A DNA stretch of 64,000 nucleotides, taken from contig CM049306.1 in assembly GCA_026874595.1 (NCBI GenBank), positions 884,019 to 948,018 on the forward strand, given 5' to 3'. How positions within the stretch are numbered: the stretch's first letter is position 1; each line of letters starts with the position of its first letter. This stretch comes from Sipunculus nudus. Taxonomy: Eukaryota > Annelida > Sipuncula > Golfingiida > Sipunculidae. The notes beneath the pieces were generated by a model, which saw nothing but the letters and a program-made list of their open reading frames with translations, did not search any database and was not told the DNA's origin. Below are positions 1 to 11,344 of this stretch, piece by piece. The position numbers were made by a program, and so were the translations under genes.

Positions 1-2568
1 ATCAGTGTATAGACTTACCAAAATGGATGCTGTAACAGTGTCAGCATCAGTGTATAGACTTACCATAATGGATGCTGTAACAGTGTCAGCATCAGTGTAT
101 AGACTTACCATAATGAATGCTTTGACAGTGTCAGCATCAGTGTATAGACTTACCATAATGGATGCTGTAACAGTGTCAGCATCAGTGTATAGACTTACCA
201 TAATGAATGCTTTGAAAGTGTCAGCATCAGTGTATAGACTTACCACAATGAATGCTTTGAAAGTGTCAGCATCAGTGTATAGACTTATCATAATGAATGC
301 TTTGACAGTGTCAGCATCAGTGTATAGACTTACCACAATGAATGCTTTGACAGTGTCAGCATCAGTGTATAGACTTACCATTATGGATGCTTTGACAGTG
401 TCCGCATCAGTGTACAGACTTTCCACAATGAATGCTTTGACAGTGTCAGCATCATTGTATTGACTTACCACAATGAATGCTTTGACAGTGTCAGCATCAG
501 TGTATAGACTTTCCACAATGAATGCTTTGACAGTGTCAGCATCAGTGTATTGACTTACCACAATGAATGCTTTGACAGTGTCAGCATCAGTGTATAGACT
601 TACCACAATGACTGCTTTGACAGTGTCAGCATCAGTGTATAGACTTACCACAATGAATGCTTTGACAGTGTCCGCATCAGTGTACAGACTTTCCACAATG
701 AATGCTTTGACAGTGTCAGCATCAGTGTACAGACTTACCACAATGAATGTTTTGACAGTGTCAGCATCAGTGTATAGATTTACCACAATGAATGCTTTGA
801 CAGTGTCAGCATCAGTGTATAGACTTACCACAATGAATGCTTTGACAGTGTCCGCATCAGTGTACAGACTTTCCACAATGAATGCTTTGACAGTGTCAGC
901 ATCAGTGTACAGACTTACCACAATGAATGTTTTGACAGTGTCAGCATCAGTGTATAGACTTACCACAATGAATGCTTTGACAGTGTCAGCATCAGTGTAC
1001 AGACTTACCACAATGAATGTTTTGACAGTGTCAGCATCAGTGTATAGATTTACCACAATGAATGCTTTGACAGTGTCAGCATCAGTGTATAGACTTACCA
1101 CAATGAATGTTTTGACAGTGTCAGCATCAGTGTATAGACTTACCACAATGAATGCTTTGACAGTGTCAGCATCAGTGTTTAGACTCACCATAATGAATGC
1201 TTTGAAAGTGTCAGCATCAGTGTATAGACTTACCACAATGAATGTTTTGACAGTGTCAGCATCAGTGTATAGACTTACCACAATGAATGCTTTGACAGTG
1301 TCAGCATCAGTGTTTAGACTTACCACAATGAATGCTGTAACAGTGTCAGCATCAGTGTATAGACTCACCATTATGGATGCTATAACAGTGTCAGCATCAG
1401 TGTATAGACTTACCACATAAATGCTTTGACAGTGTCAGCATCAGTGTATAGACTTACCACAATGAATGTTTTGACAGTGTCAGCATCAGTATATAGACTT
1501 ACCACAATGAATGCTTTGACAGTGTCAGCATCAGTGTATAGACTTACCACAATGAATGCTGTAACAGTGTCAGCATCAGTGTATAGACCTACCATAATGG
1601 ATGCTATAACAGTGTGAGCATCAGTGTATAGACTTACCACAATGAATACTTTGACAGTGTCAGCATCAGTGTATTGACTTTCCACAATGAATGCTTGAAC
1701 AGTGTCAGCATCAGTGTATAGACTTACCACAATGAATGTTTTGACAGTGTCAGCATCAGTGTATAGACTTACCACAATGAATGTTTTGACAGTGTCAGCA
1801 TCAGTGTATAGACTTTCCACAATGAATGCTTTGACAGTGTCAGCATCAGTTTTTTGACTTACCACAATGAATGCTTTGAAAGTGTCAGCATCAGTGTATA
1901 GACTTACCACAATGAATGCTTTGACAGTGTCAGCATCAGTGTATAGACTTACCACAATTAATGCTGTAACAGTGTCAGCATCAGACTATAGACTTACCAT
2001 AATGGATGCTATAACAGTGTCACCATCAGTTTATAGACTTATCATAATGGATGCTGTAACAGTGTCACCATCAGTTTATTGACTCACCCTAATGGACACT
2101 GTAACTGTAACCATCAGTTTATTGACTTACCATACTGGATGTGTTAATAGTATCAGTTTATAGACTCACCCTTATGGATACTGTAACTGTAACCATCAGT
2201 TGATTGACTTACCAAAATGGATGTGAAAACAGTGTCACCATCAGGGGTTACTGAATTACCCTTATGGATGTTGTAACTACAACCATCAGTTTATTGACTT
2301 GCCCTAATGGATACTGTAACTGTAACCATCAGTTTATTGACTAACTATAATGGATGTGTTAACAGTGTCACCATCAAGTTAACGATTTACCCTTATGGAT
2401 GTTGTAACTACAACCATCAGTTTACTGACTTTCCATAATAAATGCTGTAACTGTCACCATCAGTTTATTGACTTATCCTAATATATGTTGTAAATTTAAC
2501 CATCAGTTTATTGACTTTCCCTAATGGATGAAGTAATTATTGGTTTAACAATCAGTTTACTGACTTAC
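1..2568 (-). repeat. 45-bp minisatellite derived from the atg7 5' splice site
   Basis: About 57 head-to-tail units of 45 bp. They are fairly uniform from 1 to about 2082 and degenerate from 2083 to 2568. Read on the minus strand (the sense of atg7), a unit runs from GATGGTGACA through CAGCATCCATT to GGTAAGT and ends in AAACT. This is exactly the last 30 bases of the atg7 exon at 2569-2684 plus the first 15 bases of its intron. Most units keep ACTTACC on the + strand (GGTAAGT in gene sense). Some have ACTCACC (GGTGAGT, still a donor), and several have ACTTTCC or ACTTATC (broken). A 4-unit, 180-bp higher-order pattern is visible at about 640-1080. The period is divisible by three, so long frames exist on both strands, but they are repeat artefacts. 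The array runs off the left edge, so its full length is unknown. Confidence 0.95.
2563..2568 (-). other. atg7: Authentic 5' splice donor of the atg7 catalytic exon
   Basis: On the minus strand the exon ends CCATTAGG and the intron starts GTAAGT, a consensus donor. It leaves the exon in phase 2 (116 nt = 38 codons + 2 nt). The next unit to the left has GGGAAAGT, and the one after it GGATAAGT, so the copies closest to the true site have lost the donor dinucleotide or consensus. More distant units retain it. Confidence 0.9.
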
Positions 2569-2684
2569 CCTAATGGATGCTGTAAAAGTGTCACCATCAG
2601 TTCTACTGCCAGAGCACTGGTAAGCATGGACATTCCTGGCCTAGACACTGTACACTGCTGATCCAGGGTTCGGTCACGTGTAGA
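2569..2684 (-). CDS. atg7: atg7 internal exon carrying the catalytic cysteine (partial CDS)
   Basis: A 116-nt exon. The intron before it ends in a pyrimidine-rich tract and ATTCCAG, and the exon opens TCTACACGTGACC. The translation starts [11 protein letters not shown], then [10 protein letters not shown], then [14 protein letters not shown]. This matches the segment of animal Atg7 around the active-site cysteine (human Cys572, in [10 protein letters not shown]). That cysteine forms the thioester with Atg8/LC3-family proteins and Atg12 before transfer to the E2 enzymes Atg3 and Atg10. The Cys codon (TGT in gene sense) lies at 2652-2654. The segment is intact. Its upstream neighbour exon is at 62558-62746, and the C-terminal exons lie left of the window. 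The 3' end of this exon is the seed sequence of the adjacent 45-bp array. It is too short to appear as a conventional ORF and was found by reading the protein. Confidence 0.95.
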
Positions 2685-4799
2685 CTGGAATCAGTAGAAT
2701 GTGAAGAAAGTAGTAATTCATTTACAGTGCCATCAGTCTACATGTCTGACTGTCAAAAAATAACAAGATACAAAATTTAAAATATTTTCAGCAAAGCCAA
2801 TGGCACTGATACAAATATGTCACAATCCTGCTCAGCATGGCCCCAGGTTCTTTAAACTAGAATGAGTTTGTTTTTATTTGCAAAAACATACTGTAAAGTC
2901 TCGTGTACAAGCCAAAAAAATTATTCCCAAATATCAATGTCAAAAATCCATAATGGCTTATACATGGGCCTAAAAATTGACCACAATCTGTCATGAACAA
3001 CCAACCGACCTGTCTGACCGGTTTGGTCACTGGGAGGTGAAAATTTTATTCTGGTGTCAACAGCCAATCCCTACAGCATGTATAATATATAGTTCTGGCA
3101 ATAAAAATTATTGAATATAACAGTACTGTTTTTGTTTCTTAATAAATATATATTATTTGTATACAGTGTCACAACAGAATTTACCAGCAAAGTTGTGACT
3201 GACAATAAGGGATTTTAAGGAAGCCCGCTATATATCTATGTGTATTTGACCGATAAGCTCTCAAGTAATTCACCGACGTGCATTTCACTGAGAAGGCTCT
3301 GAAAACATAGCACACATTATACTCCCATTTAAACAAATCGTTCTGCCAAAAAAAGATTGTCTTCTGTGCAGAACAATATTGTCATGACCAAATTGAAAAA
3401 ATATTTCTGTACATATCTCTGTTTCAAAAGACCAGGTAACATATTATCAGATAAACCAATGATGGCTTGACTAGTGCAAAACAGCACAGGATACGTTCAG
3501 AATCATTCAGAGCTGGTGTGTGACATTCATCAGTTTGACGATTGTCTGATTACAACTCCGCTCAGCGCCCATCCGGTACGCAGCTGGAAGCAGACTATAG
3601 CAAGAAGGCCTTAAATAGGTCACGCTTCACACCTGATTACTGACATGCGGGGGGAAAATTATCACTCCATTCAGAAGTTCCTACTTAAAATTACCCCAAT
3701 TCCTATAGTGAATGACTGCAGCCCTAGCTAAAACAGATCTGAGTTCAACTTGATTTCCCAATGTTAATGGACAAAAGGACACAACAATTGCAAGAATTAG
3801 TACTCAAAAGATTGTGGATTATAGGATTAACACATGAAAACTTTCATAAAAAAAAGACAGGACGAGAGTTTTCGAGTGATAAAAATGAGAGTTTGATTAA
3901 AGAATGACATAACTTTTGTCCACGTGTTGCCCAAGCTCCCGTGCCTCTCCCTGCCTATGATGGTTAATTACGCCATATTTATGCAGTTATTTTTTGCGTT
4001 TAATGGTTCATTAGTATGGCCGTATGTCGAGAAAAGGAAGACCAGTGTTAATTAAAATTTGAAAAAAAACTGTCATTCTTATGTGTTCACAGAATGTATA
4101 ATACAATTCTCTGACAACAAAAATTATTGCCCATGATCCCTGGGTAAAAACAAGCTGAGCTGAGGACTGAATTCTCTTTCACATGGCCTTAACTTGTAAT
4201 TCGGGTGGTCTACCTTCCTGCTTTCTTAACAACTATGATTATATAAAATGTAGATTAGCAACAGCAAGTCAGCAACAGTCATGTTTTATTAACACATGAA
4301 CATTCTTGTTTTATTGTTATTAAATATGAACAATAAACGGAGGTTTAAAATTGATGAGCAATGATGGAAAGTATGAGAAACCAATGGGTCTTCTATTATC
4401 GCCCACCTGCCAATTGTCAGACGATCTTCATTTCTGCAATATACTAAATTTACATACTATTTCTAAGAAAATTAATACTAAGTAATAAAGTTTTATTAAA
4501 CATTACTTATTTTTTACATTCTTTTCCTGGAAAATAATAGATTACGTTATAGTTAATTTTTTTATTACATCGTCTGCCCAGCTGCCATGAGCTGGGACTT
4601 CCTCACGATCCATAGAGCCCAAACAATTTTTTCCCTTAGTATAAACTCTTCCACCTAAAAACTCCGGACCGGCTTATACACAGGTCTGGCTTGTACATGA
4701 GCTTTTACAGAATACCGTCAAGTCCACTTTGTGTCATATTAGTTAATAGAAAATCCTGTTTATTGTCACATAACTTTTAAATCCCAAACCATTTCCTGT
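2685..4799. other. Intronic sequence, no gene recognised
   Basis: AT-rich single-copy-looking DNA with short homopolymer runs. Neither strand carries a reading frame that looks like protein, and I recognise no repeat family or RNA gene. Confidence 0.6.
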
Positions 4800-5030
4800 A
4801 TATACAATGGTAAAGCACCCGGCTGTACATTTTCCATGCTGCACCATGGACAGCTTGGAAACTGTCCATGGAACGCATGGAAAAACATGGATTTCCATGG
4901 AAAATGAGGAGCTTTCAATGCTTTTCAGTACACGAGAGAAAATTTCCATGGACGTAACCATGGAAAGGAAATTCAATATACATGGACATTCATGGAATCA
5001 CATGGAAAAGTATGGACAAGTGACATCTTA
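4800..5030. repeat. CCATGG-palindrome-rich repeat, copy 1
   Basis: A dense run of ATGGA/TCCAT words, including several CCATGG palindromes (for example around 4852, 4867, 4896, 4948 and 4959). The block is capable of extensive self-pairing. A second block of the same style lies at 36780-37200. Frames through it on both strands are by-products of the repeat. Confidence 0.7.
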
Positions 5031-5063
5031 GAATATTTTTGCACAGCTTCACCATAGATGTTT

Positions 5064-5190
5064 GGACTTAGAAAATTTTCAGCATGGACATACTGGCAAA
5101 TCTCCCTATGCATTCAGGACTTAGAAAATTTTCAGCATGGAAATACTGGCAGATCTCTATGCATTCAGTGCTTAGGAAATTTTCAGCATT
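5064..5190. repeat. Short tandem repeat of about 50 bp, 2.5 copies
   Basis: The words CTTAGAAAATTTTCAGCATG, ATACTGGCA and ATGCATTCA recur in order at about 5068, 5120 and 5170 with minor changes. Confidence 0.75.
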
Positions 5191-5734
5191 GAATGTGCTC
5201 CTCGTGCATGTCATGACAAATACAATCATGATGACTTATATTATGAGTTAGTATTCAACTACTTGGTTCATTGAAGTTCAAATACTGATCAATTTGCAAG
5301 CAATTCAAATGATCACAAGAAAGATGATCTTAAATATTTATTTTTGTAAATGTTCACAGCAAAAGGTCACATATATTCAAATGTATTACAAATTTTGTTG
5401 TTGTCTATATTCTGTAATGACACATGCATACCAGAATTGGGCTCAAATGTTTATGATGCATTTAAATGCAAATGCTATGTTTCTTTTTTTTAATGCAAAT
5501 GCTTTATATATAATTATTAGTCACTGTATTTAAGTGTATATGAAAATGTACTCAGATATTTTCAAATGCAAATACAACTAAAAAATGTCGAGAGGACTGT
5601 ATCCCCTGCCAAACGTGACTGTGAGAAATGTGTTCAGACACCATACCACACACACCCTCACAGACACAGTCACAGAACTGACCGAGAACAGTTTGTTCAG
5701 GCTTAATCAGAGAAGCTAAAACGGGAAAATGACT

Positions 5735-5860
5735 TACAGGATGCACCTGCTATTAAAATAAGAAGTAGATCCCAGTCAAAATTTTTGAGAAACAGTGTCG
5801 CATGTGAAATATAAAAACAAGGGACCCATGGGTCACGGCGCTCAGCTGATCGTGATTGGA
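5735..5860 (+). mobile_element. Element fragment joined to a GACCCATGGGTC 5' terminus
   Basis: 5740-5812 resembles the module at 26215-26290 (a shared run from CACCTGCTA to GAGAAACAGTGTCGCAT-like sequence). Directly after it, at about 5817, comes ACAAGGGACCCATGGGTCA followed by GCTCAGCTGA. That is the 5' terminus found at many places in this window. No matching 3' hairpin follows, so it is a truncated copy. Confidence 0.6.
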
Positions 5861-6539
5861 CTATAAATGTTTCTCCACTGTGATACTATATCTAGTCAAT
5901 AAAGCTTATGAATATCATGGACATGTTGGGCTATTATAAAGGAATGTAATGTAATATGTGAGTAAATGATAAATGAAATTACCTGACTGATGGATTAATA
6001 GAGTCAAATATAGTGGTTTATTTTTTTATTTATTTAGGAGGGGTTGAAAATTGTGATATATTTGAGCAAATATGAATGCAATGACAGCAGTAATAAGCAG
6101 TAGTAGAATGATGATAAGGCTATTTGTTGAAGGATCTAAAGTGTATGGTAGTCTGCAAGCTTTCAATTTGACAGATATGATGTTATGATTAACTATGCTG
6201 ATGAAGTGATTTATGAATTTGTGACTGTATGACACAATATCTCTTTAGTCTTGACAAGGTACATTATTGTGATCTGAATCATTTTTTTTATTTACAGGTT
6301 TTATAAATTTTTAATAAAAAAACCTGAAAATATATGTTAAAGTATTAGAATTGTTGCAAAAGTTGCAATCATTATATATACAGAGTAAAAAACTGAAACT
6401 ATAAGTTAAAATATTAGAATTGTTGCAAAAGTTGCAATCATCATATATCCAGAGTGTATCTCATATTGGGTCATATTATGCATACACATATATTTTATTA
6501 TTTTAAAATAAAATGTTTAAACTGAATTTAAAAGAAAAT
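5861..6539. other. AT-rich intronic DNA with a 70-bp duplicated tract
   Basis: No gene seen. At 6321-6390 and 6391-6455 a tract of about 70 bp (ending TTGTTGCAAAAGTTGCAATC and a TATA-rich piece) is present twice in tandem with few differences. Confidence 0.6.
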
Positions 6540-8526
6540 AATGCCACAACATGGCATCTACAAGAATATTCCTTGAATCACTAATAAAAAGTTTTGCACA
6601 TAGGAGTTTTCAGTACATGCTTAATTTTATTCACCAAAATAAAATAAAAGATTAAGTAAATTTGATAAAATAAAACATCTTTTCAAATAAAGTATACACA
6701 CTCTTGGTTGAATGAGGGACAAACAATATCATTGTGCTAATTACTATCCCAGTTTTAATTTATTACTGGAATAAATAGTCAATTTCACACCTGGTGAAGT
6801 TTTTACTCTTCTGAAGTAAGTAATTACTTATCTCATGAACATCCACACTTTCATAGCAATACACCACTTTGTGGACACAATTAAATGTACACTTTAATCA
6901 TTATATCCCTGGTGGTACAATACAAAATCTAAAATGTAGCATAGCCTAGAATAAGAATGAATCAAATACAGAAAATAATAACATTCATCTAGTTTATGCA
7001 CCATCTTGGGGGGGGGCAGTGCAGGGCAGAGGGGAAGCCTGCTGGTAGTGGCCAAGCTGACCCAAGGCAAGCTGCCTGGGGTGGGTTACATAATGCAAGT
7101 GAAGGCTATACTACTAGGTGGGCTAGATGTAAACAACACTTGACATGGTGTATGTGAACATGAATAAAAGCTATTCCTTCCAATCAATTTCTTTGAAATT
7201 TCAGATTTTAAAAGATTAAATCCTTATGTATATATGCTGTGAAAATTAAATCAACAGTGCCAAAGTTGGACAAAATTTAAGGTATTGATTTTTTATTTAT
7301 GCTAATAACTTGAAAAATTTGCAATATTCAGATCTAATTATGGGTAAACAATTGAATCTTCATTAAATAAAGTTATATTCCTGAAAAAAAGTCTCTAGGT
7401 TCAGCAATTCTCATGTTAGGTGAGTAAATATATTTCCTGATTTTTAAAAAAATTGCATTATGTTTTGGCCCATAACTTCAAAATAATACCCAATACTGAC
7501 CTAATTTTTGGCATGTTCATAGAAAATGTATGAAAGAATGTGAATACTAAATACGATCAAAAACAGATTAGTGGTTTATATTAGGCAGCCTTGAAGTGTA
7601 ACAATGGCTTTTTTTAGGGCAAACAGAGTTTTTTTTCCTTAATATCTCGAAGGAACGAAGTCCTAATGACCCAATTTTCAGTATGGTAGGAGATTTTGGG
7701 GACATCTAAAATTATGCCACAGCCTGGGGAGCATAGAGATGTGCACTGAATGGCCTACAGTCATCAAAGTGGACTGCTTGACAATGTAAGGGAATACAAC
7801 AAGAGCCTCCAAAAAAATTCAATAACTAACCTAATTTTGCAGGTTATATTTTCAAATATCAGAATTTAACAGATTAAATCTTTATGTATACATGCTGCGA
7901 ATATTAAATCCACAGTACTTACAGGAAAAAAACGTGCTGTGGCCAAAGTTGGGCAAAATGTAAGGAACCAATTTTATATTTTAGCCAATATTTAAAAAAA
8001 ATTTAACAGATTTTGATCTAATTTTTGGTATACAATTAAATTTTGATTAATTAAAGTTGTATTACTGGAAAAAAGTCCCTACCTTTAACACTTTTGGTCT
8101 TAAGTGACCAAATATCTTCCTGATTTTTTACAAAGTCCATTATGTTTGGGCCCATAACTTTTTTAAATTATATAATACTGACTTAATATCTGGCATGTAC
8201 ATAGGAACTATATAGAGGAATATTCATGGTAAATATGAAGAAAACCAGATGAGTGGTTTCGATATTAGGCAGTCCTGAAGTGTGAAAATAGATTTCTAAT
8301 AAAAAATTGAGGTTTTTCCTTAATATCTCGAAGGAATGAAGTCCTATTGACCCAATTTTCGGCATGGTAGGAGATTTTGGATAACTGTATGCTGAATTTC
8401 AGATTCGTAGGTCCAACAGTGTCAAAACGTGCCAGTCTTACGGACGGACATCCAGACGGACAGACGGACGGATGACGGACAATGGACCACGACTATAGCT
8501 CAGATGACTTATAGTCAGCTGAGCTA
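6540..8526 (+). mobile_element. Non-autonomous composite element, copy A (hairpin 3' end)
   Basis: Similar to 24380-25704 over most of its length, with shared words ACATGGCATCTACAA, GGAGTTTTCAGTACATGCTT, ATTCATCTAGTTTATGCACC and AAGCCTGCT. It contains two related modules (about 7190-7620 and 7850-8290), where the other copy has one. It ends in a GGAC-rich stretch (8440-8480) and a hairpin at 8496-8526 (outer stem TAGCTCAG/CTGAGCTA, inner stem TGACT/AGTCA, loop TAT), followed by A residues. No protein is encoded, so it must have been mobilised in trans or spread by another route. The start is set only by the limit of similarity to copy B. Confidence 0.75.
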
Positions 8527-8539
8527 AAAATTAATTGTA

Positions 8540-8680
8540 AAAGTAATTCCAATTACTTTAAAAAGTATTTGTAATTGTAATCGATTACTTTTTTTAAAAC
8601 ACAAAAGTATTTGTTATTGTAATCAATTATTTTTAAAATTAATTGTATTTATAATCGATTATTTTAAAATTATTTGGACC
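8540..8680. repeat. AT-rich tract with repeated TAATNNATTA palindromes
   Basis: GTAATCGATTAC, GTAATCAATTAT and TAATCGATTA occur within about 100 bp, in alternation with AAAGTATTTGT words. It directly follows the hairpin end of copy A. It is probably a degraded repeat rather than a regulatory element. Confidence 0.4.
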
Positions 8681-11344
8681 CAACCCTGCTTAGGACATAC
8701 TGTGGTTGGTTTCATATTTGTGAGGTCATTTTTTTGCGATTTCTACAGTTTCACTGTGTTTATTTTTGTGATTGTATCATGGGATAACTTTCAATGAATA
8801 CACCCGTAATAACTATATTCACTATTTAATATGTGCAAATTTACAATATTACCAGGACACAATGGAGTATCCAACATATGGATATTCTTTTCATAACTGT
8901 CAGTTAATATTAAGATACCGGTATATTTTTGTTGATCATAAATATCAACCAAATTGCCTTTACTTTGCACATCTCACTACAGGTTTTGATAATGTACTGC
9001 TGAGTAATAGCATAAATGACTGTTCACCTGTCTAGATGATGCACCTTGTTTATGAAAGTTTCTTTTCATGATAAACTCCCTTAATTTTCACATATATTAC
9101 CCTCATGAAAGAAAGAAAACAACAGTACCTAACCATTCAAATCCCTCCACACCAAATATGACCCAATGAAAAAGGATTTAAAAAGAAATCTCTGACCGAT
9201 CAAAATACTAAAATGTATGAATATATATAATCAGGATATCAATGAGTAGTGAACATGATTAATGTAATGAATCCTCATTGAGGAAAGTAACATATTTTCA
9301 TACAAATCATATTTCATAAAGTATTTCTGTAACAAACAAACAATTTTTTAGCCTGACATTGGTTAAAAGGTTCCCCTTGTATTAATTCATGTCTGGTTTC
9401 TTTAACACAGCTGGAACCTGAATCGATTTCTGAAGCACCATATTGCATGTTAAGTTGCTACTGATCAGAAAACCAAAGAACTAGTTGAGGACCCAGGCCT
9501 TTAAAACAGAATTTGGAACAACAGCTTGAATTTGAGCTTGTTCATTATATATTGGCATTTGATCAAAGCAGCAAAATTTGTGTTTTTTGTTTACAAAGAG
9601 AAACATTTGACTTTCTATGTCAACTGCATCTCATGAATGTCCCCTTACATGGATTTTAAGTTTCTTGTATTTGACAATCCTGGTCATGATTTTTCTGTAA
9701 ATCTTCTGATGTTTTCATTGGATTTGTAATTTGAGGACAAAGATTCATACTTTATTTTGACATGTGATCCCTATAGTAGGGTAGTACATGATAACCAAGA
9801 AAGTATCACTATGGTTACCATCTGGTATGGGGGGTCTGGGTATAATCTGATAGTCTCTGATAACCAGACATACCAAATCACATGACTAATGCCTTCTTGG
9901 AAGAGAAAGACAAGACTGGTTATCTCGCTGGGCTAACACTGAGTAACTTCTGTCATGTGTGGAGATTAGAGCTACTCCAAAGCCCACAGGAGTCAGATTA
10001 GATGTCAGCCGGGAGGGAGGGCAGTGTCAGATGTTGATGGAGTCCAGAACTGGGGGAGGCAAGTGAATCAAAACACACTCCACCAGAGAGTCTACACTGA
10101 CAGCTACTACAGCAGGAACTGAACCTTACTGAAGTGAATGAAAGCAAGTGATGTTTGTGTTGTACAAGATCTAGGCTACACTTAAAAATTTATGTAGACT
10201 TGTAAATAAATCATTGTATAAAGACACACATTTTCATCTGGCATGTGGAGTTATATGACACATAAGACAAAGCTTAATTCTTATCTTATGGTCAAAATAA
10301 CTTTCTTCTGATCAAAGAGATGGGAAACAGGTTTTGTAGTAAGCAACATGGTGTTCTGCATCAAGCTCTCTATCCCAAATGTTACAACCGAATAAGATAT
10401 CTTCCAGTTCCTTTAAGTTTTTATTAGAAGATAATTGATAAAACCTTTTTCCCAATACTTACTTGCCCAAATAATCTAACCCTGTATAGAGGGTTACAAA
10501 TTTTTCAACAGAGGTTTGTGATGGCTTCATGAAGCGTTAGGATGTATTCATATAGAAAACTATCATATGCCTGACTGTTTGTCTGTCTGTTACTCAAGGC
10601 TAAAAGGTCTTATTGCCAGTTACATGTTCGAATCTACAGCAGTTAACATTGTCAAATAGTAAGAACCTGAATATTTTGATGGAATATAGATATACAGTGC
10701 AACCTGTCTGAACGACCACTTGTAAAATGCGGGCAACTGGCTATTAAGACCCCTGGATATCAGTCCCTTTCAAAATTCTGTTATATCTATGGATGAAACC
10801 TGTGAAATAAGACCATGCACCTGACTATTTACGGATGACAGGCAATTTTTTTCTAACCTAAGTGATACATTACAAATAAATTGACCTGCCTAATGTGGGC
10901 ACTCTTTGTGTTTCTTCTTGACCAGTGCTGACTAGTCGGTTGATTGCCCATACGTGAAGTCACGGTCACCTGTACAGGCTCACTGAACATTTTTTTTTGG
11001 TGTGCATGCAGGTCCAAACACAGGCTGGTGGATTCCCTTACCATAAACAGTATATACTGCAACTTGCACTTTAATAACACTGTAATTCATTTCATTCATA
11101 TATCACCATATATATCAACTGATATTCATTTCATTCAGATATCAGCACATGAAATTATACATGTATAATGTTCATGTTTAACTTTATAATTACAAAACAT
11201 ATTAACACAAAGGTCTTTCCTTTTTACAAGATATGTATTTAATTAATAGTCATACCAGATATCAAAGTAAATCTTATGTATGCAAGCCATGTAATTGGTT
11301 CAATTGCCTTATTCATTATTCATAAAAAAGATGCCAGAGAGGGT
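8681..11344. other. Intronic sequence, no gene recognised
   Basis: I see no convincing coding region. Around 10695-10780 there is a stretch beginning CAGTGCAACCTGTCTGAACG that looks like a dispersed invertebrate repeat, but only one copy is in this window so I cannot support it. Confidence 0.5.

Noticed and set aside
5-2082. Long open frames on both strands encoding 15-residue repeats (such as VSASVYRLTTMNALT)
   Set aside because: They follow from a 45-bp period without stops in some frames. They are open on both strands at once, and the array is explained as copies of a splice site.
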